From the NCBI RefSeq assembly GCF_018861295.1, contig NZ_JAHLDM010000002.1:1-64000 (forward strand): a stretch of 64,000 bases of DNA. Direction: 5' to 3'. The notes beneath the pieces are model-generated. The model was given only the letters and a program-made list of their open reading frames with translations, searched no databases and was not told the origin of the DNA. Shown here in pieces: positions 61,410-64,000 of the stretch; the first letter of the stretch is position 1, and the number at the start of each line of letters is the position of its first letter. This DNA comes from Clostridium_AD estertheticum_D. Lineage in GTDB: Bacteria; Bacillota; Clostridia; Clostridiales; Clostridiaceae. The position numbers and the translations under genes were made by a program.

Positions 61410-62444
61410 TTATATATGAATAATGTCTCCTGCACTTGCTTTTTCTAATCGATTGATTATAGAATTCCCTAAACCACTATTAGTGGGAGCTTGTACATAA
61501 ATATGACTTACATTCAATTTATCACATTCTCTAATCAAATCAAATATCTTTTGTGCAGCTATATTTAACATTTTAAAACTTCCTAAACTATATATATGTT
61601 GATAATCCTTAAAATCATTTAAAAATTCTTGAAAACAAATTATAACATCGTTCTCATTTGCATTTTCTTTAATCCATTTAGACGTTTTTATATACTCTCC
61701 CTCAACCAATGTTAGAGGTGCATCTGGTGCATAGTGTCTATATTTCATTCCTGGAGCCTTTGGAATATCCATTTCTTTCACGCTTAATAAATCTTTTTTG
61801 TATATAAGATTTGGTATTACCTTACATATGTCATCCAAGCTTATTGCTCCTGGTCTTAGAAGTATTGGGACTGGAGTAGACATATCTATAATTGTTGACT
61901 CCAACCCAATTGAACACGCCCCTCCATCTAAAATGCAAGGAATTTTCCCATTTAAATCATTATAGCAATGCTCTACACTAGTAGTTGATGGCTTTCCTGA
62001 TAAATTTGCAGATGGAGCTACTAATAAAGTTCCACTTTCTTTAATTATAGCCCTTGCTATTTCACTTTTGGGAAATCTAACTCCTACAGTTTTCATTCCT
62101 GCAGTAATTGTATCAGAAATACAATCTTTCTTATTAAAAATTAAAGTTACTGATCCGGGCCAAAAATTACCAAACATTGTCTCTGCCTCTTTTGAAATAT
62201 CTTTGCATATATCGTAAACCTGTTCCAATTTATATATATGTACCAATAATGGATTATCCTGCGGCCTTCCTTTAACTTCAAATATTTTTTTTATTGCATT
62301 TTCATTAAAAGCATCTGCAGCTAATCCATAAACAGTTTCTGTTGGAATTGCAATAACCTCACCATTTCTTAGATACTCTGCACCTTTTACAATATTTTTG
62401 TAATTAATATTTAAATCTTTAACATTTAATATTTCTGTTTTCAT
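61410..62444 (-). CDS. Threonylcarbamoyl-AMP synthase (Sua5/YwlC type)
   Basis: 344 residues: a YrdC domain with GEVIAIPTETVYGLAADAFN, IFEVKGRPQDNPLLVHI, FWPGSVTLIF, VGVRFPKSEIARAII and APSANLSGKPSTT, then a Sua5-type C-terminal domain (LLRPGAISLDD, PGMKYRHYAPDAPL). It makes threonylcarbamoyl-AMP from threonine, bicarbonate and ATP for t6A37 tRNA modification, together with TsaBDE. AGGAGGCAGG precedes ATG. Length is typical. It is a likely housekeeping gene. Confidence 0.92.
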   Translation of the reverse strand: MKTEILNVKDLNINYKNIVKGAEYLRNGEVIAIPTETVYGLAADAFNENAIKKIFEVKGRPQDNPLLVHIYKLEQVYDICKDISKEAETMFGNFWPGSVTLIFNKKDCISDTITAGMKTVGVRFPKSEIARAIIKESGTLLVAPSANLSGKPSTTSVEHCYNDLNGKIPCILDGGACSIGLESTIIDMSTPVPILLRPGAISLDDICKVIPNLIYKKDLLSVKEMDIPKAPGMKYRHYAPDAPLTLVEGEYIKTSKWIKENANENDVIICFQEFLNDFKDYQHIYSLGSFKMLNIAAQKIFDLIRECDKLNVSHIYVQAPTNSGLGNSIINRLEKASAGDIIHI

Positions 62445-62599
62445 AGATAACCTGCCTCCTATTTGAGTGGCGTCTTTTTCTAAACATCATAAAGAAATAT
62501 AGAAAACCAATATCGCCTTTACTTTTGAAAATATAGTGTTTTCTAATGTTTTAAGAATGAAAAATAACCTCAAAGTGAAAGTAATATACTCACTAATAA

Positions 62600-62631
62600 A
62601 GTAAAGCCATATCATTAGATATGACTTTACT
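62600..62631 (-). terminator. Terminator after the Vat-like gene
   Basis: AGTAAAG..CATATC and GATATG..CTTTACT form an almost perfect stem around ATTA, followed on the minus strand by TTATT. It is about 35 bases after the stop of the acetyltransferase at 62664. Confidence 0.6.
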
Positions 62632-62663
62632 TGTGAAGAATGAGACACAAAATACCAACTTGT

Positions 62664-63296
62664 TCACTTTAACTTATCAATGTTTCCTGATTGAATATAT
62701 TTAATATTTGCTTGGATTTTTTCATATGTCCAATTCCACCACTTAATTTCAAGCAATTTAGAAATTGTTTCATCATCACACCTTTTCTTTATAACTTTTG
62801 CGGGTACTCCTCCAACAATAGTATATGGAGGAACATCCTTGGTAACTACTGCTCTAGTTCCAATAATTGCACCATCACCAATTTTCACCCCTGACATGAT
62901 TATAGCGTCATAACCTATCCACACATCATTTCCAATATCAATATCACCCTTATTATCCCAAGCATCAGTTATATGGCTGACGGGTAAACCCCATTTCTCA
63001 TAAAATATTGGAAATGTATAATTAGATAGTGATTTCATTGTGTGATTTCCACTTGTCATGAGAAACTTCGCCTTACATGCAATTGAACAAAACTTCCCAA
63101 TTATTAATTTATCATTGTTTACAGTATACTGATATAATACATTATTTTTTTCGAAATCCCTTGGATCATTATTAAAATCATTATATATTGTATAATCTCC
63201 AACTTTTATATTATCTCTTGTAATTACGTTTTTAAGATATATTGTTTGGTTGTCATTACTTCTTGGATATATTTTATTTGAATTTGGAATAGTCAT
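62664..63296 (-). CDS. Vat/CatB-type xenobiotic acetyltransferase
   Basis: 210 residues of left-handed beta-helix: hexapeptide repeats such as IGNDVWIGYDAIIMSGVKIG and IGTRAVVTKDVPPYTIVGG, with the catalytic-type His in FLMTSGNHTMKSLSNY and the C-terminal KWWNW motif. This group acetylates streptogramin A (Vat) or chloramphenicol (CatB). Chromosomal homologues exist widely and need not confer resistance. GGAGAGATTCAAAT precedes ATG. Confidence 0.85.
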   Translation of the reverse strand: MTIPNSNKIYPRSNDNQTIYLKNVITRDNIKVGDYTIYNDFNNDPRDFEKNNVLYQYTVNNDKLIIGKFCSIACKAKFLMTSGNHTMKSLSNYTFPIFYEKWGLPVSHITDAWDNKGDIDIGNDVWIGYDAIIMSGVKIGDGAIIGTRAVVTKDVPPYTIVGGVPAKVIKKRCDDETISKLLEIKWWNWTYEKIQANIKYIQSGNIDKLK

Positions 63297-63453
63297 ATTT
63301 GAATCTCTCCTTTGTATTAAGATACTTTAATGCCTATTCCATTATTACAATGCATTTTTTCATACAATCACTCCTCAAACAGCAACCCTTATATATCATA
63401 TTATACCATATTATTCAATAATTAAATTATTTTATATTTATAAAATAAAATAT

Positions 63454-64000
63454 TTAAAGCTTTAATAATTTTGCCATGTTATCCCCTAAAACATCATTAA
63501 TATATGATTTATTGCATAATTTTTCAATAGCTTCTTTTGATAACTGCAAATCTCCATGGGCATATCTACACCAAATATACATTTTAATGGAATTTCATTT
63601 ATGGCTATTTTCAAAACAAGTGTAGAAAAACAAGCAGATGTGTCAAGATATAAATTTGGCATCTCTTTTGCAAGTTCTATTGCTGTTAGCCAGTTACTTC
63701 CTCCCATATGTCCTAATATAACAGGAATATCAGGAAATTTTTTGCTTAGTTCAGCAATTTCCTTAATATCTTTTAATACTAAAGGATTAAACGCGTGTAT
63801 CCAAATTGGTAATTTCCCAAATATCATCGAAGACTTAAAAATGGTAGTTAATATTTTTATTTGACCACTTGGAAGTGTAAATTCACCAATACCAGCAAAT
63901 TTGTTTTTTGCTATGTTTTCTTCAATATATAAGTTAGTATCATTTTCATTCAATCCAACGGGTACAGAACCAAATCCAATATATCTAGATGGATACCTTT
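63454..64000 (-). pseudogene. Amidohydrolase with a frameshift, partial at the window edge
   Basis: From the right edge the frame reads RYIGFGSVPVGLNENDTNLY, ..KFAGIGEFTL, IWIHAFNP, IPVILGHMGG and LYLDTSACFST to IFGVDMP, a metal-dependent amidohydrolase-2 fold (H in IHAF, H in GHMGG, D in GVDMP). After DMP the frame continues wrongly to a stop at 63486. In the neighbouring frame GDLQLSKEAIEKLCNK and ..VLGDNMAKLLKL follow to TAA at 63454. A one- or two-base change is enough to restore it; it could be a sequencing error. The N-terminus lies outside the window. Confidence 0.7.

Noticed and set aside
1..64000. CRISPR arrays, rRNA or tRNA genes
   Set aside because: No regularly spaced identical repeats and no recognisable rRNA or tRNA segments were found on reading either strand.

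Overview
The window is AT-rich (roughly 30% GC by eye), with strong AGGAGG-type ribosome binding sites, ATG/GTG/TTG starts, a tandem glycine riboswitch and many genes with Clostridium-type relatives. It reads as the chromosome of a mesophilic, pectin-using Clostridium. No rRNA, tRNA or CRISPR array was seen. All assignments rest on motif recognition and manual translation; nothing was searched against a database.

Layout. (1) 1-4.3 kb: a divergent pair, a GntP-like permease start and a secreted family-9 pectate lyase, each with a cre-like site carrying the same core, then an LCMT-type methyltransferase, a frameshifted acetyltransferase and a MaoC-like protein. (2) 4.3-13.3 kb: acetyltransferase (GNAT) genes, several broken genes (alpha/beta hydrolase, TrmO-like, McrA-like N-terminus) and copies of a dispersed intergenic repeat. 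A two-component system (7.9-10.1 kb) is followed by a predicted secreted beta-propeller protein. (3) 13.6-34 kb: a DinG-type helicase, then an accessory region. It holds two decayed paralogous tyrosine recombinases (16.2-16.9 and 22.7-23.6 kb) bracketing a 1261-aa STAND-type NTPase with an N-terminal nuclease-like domain and a HEPN-like protein. Next come minus-strand genes for a Ser/Thr kinase, a DUF4261-like protein, a GIY-YIG-like protein, a possible ADP-ribosyltransferase-like protein and a SIR2 protein, then small unknown genes and an insertion sequence. This is the best candidate for an undescribed defence or conflict locus. (4) 34.5-40.1 kb: a Suv3-like helicase, an amino-acid permease behind a tandem glycine riboswitch, and oligoendopeptidase F.

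(5) 40.2-53.9 kb: three drug or peptide-antibiotic type ABC systems. The first (BcrAB-like, with its own histidine kinase and response regulator) has a tandemly duplicated permease and an ATPase with a premature stop. The second is a GntR/YtrA-type operon with a near-perfect palindromic operator over its promoter. The third is a LanFEG-like set. The first and third carry TTAAGGT-type direct repeats in 11-bp register upstream, which suggests related response-regulator control. An AraC/GyrI-like regulator, an S33 hydrolase and a membrane-anchored MutS-like ATPase lie between. A thymidylate synthase remnant sits directly before dihydrofolate reductase.

(6) 53.9-64 kb: a histidine phosphatase, MarR regulator plus methyltransferase, DLH-like hydrolase, an ACT-domain gene behind a ykkC-class riboswitch candidate and attenuator, a TipA-like MerR regulator, flavodoxin, Sua5-type threonylcarbamoyl-AMP synthase, a Vat/CatB-type acetyltransferase and a frameshifted amidohydrolase at the window edge. 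Antibiotic-response genes, GNATs and gene remnants recur throughout, so the window looks like a variable, frequently rearranged part of the chromosome.
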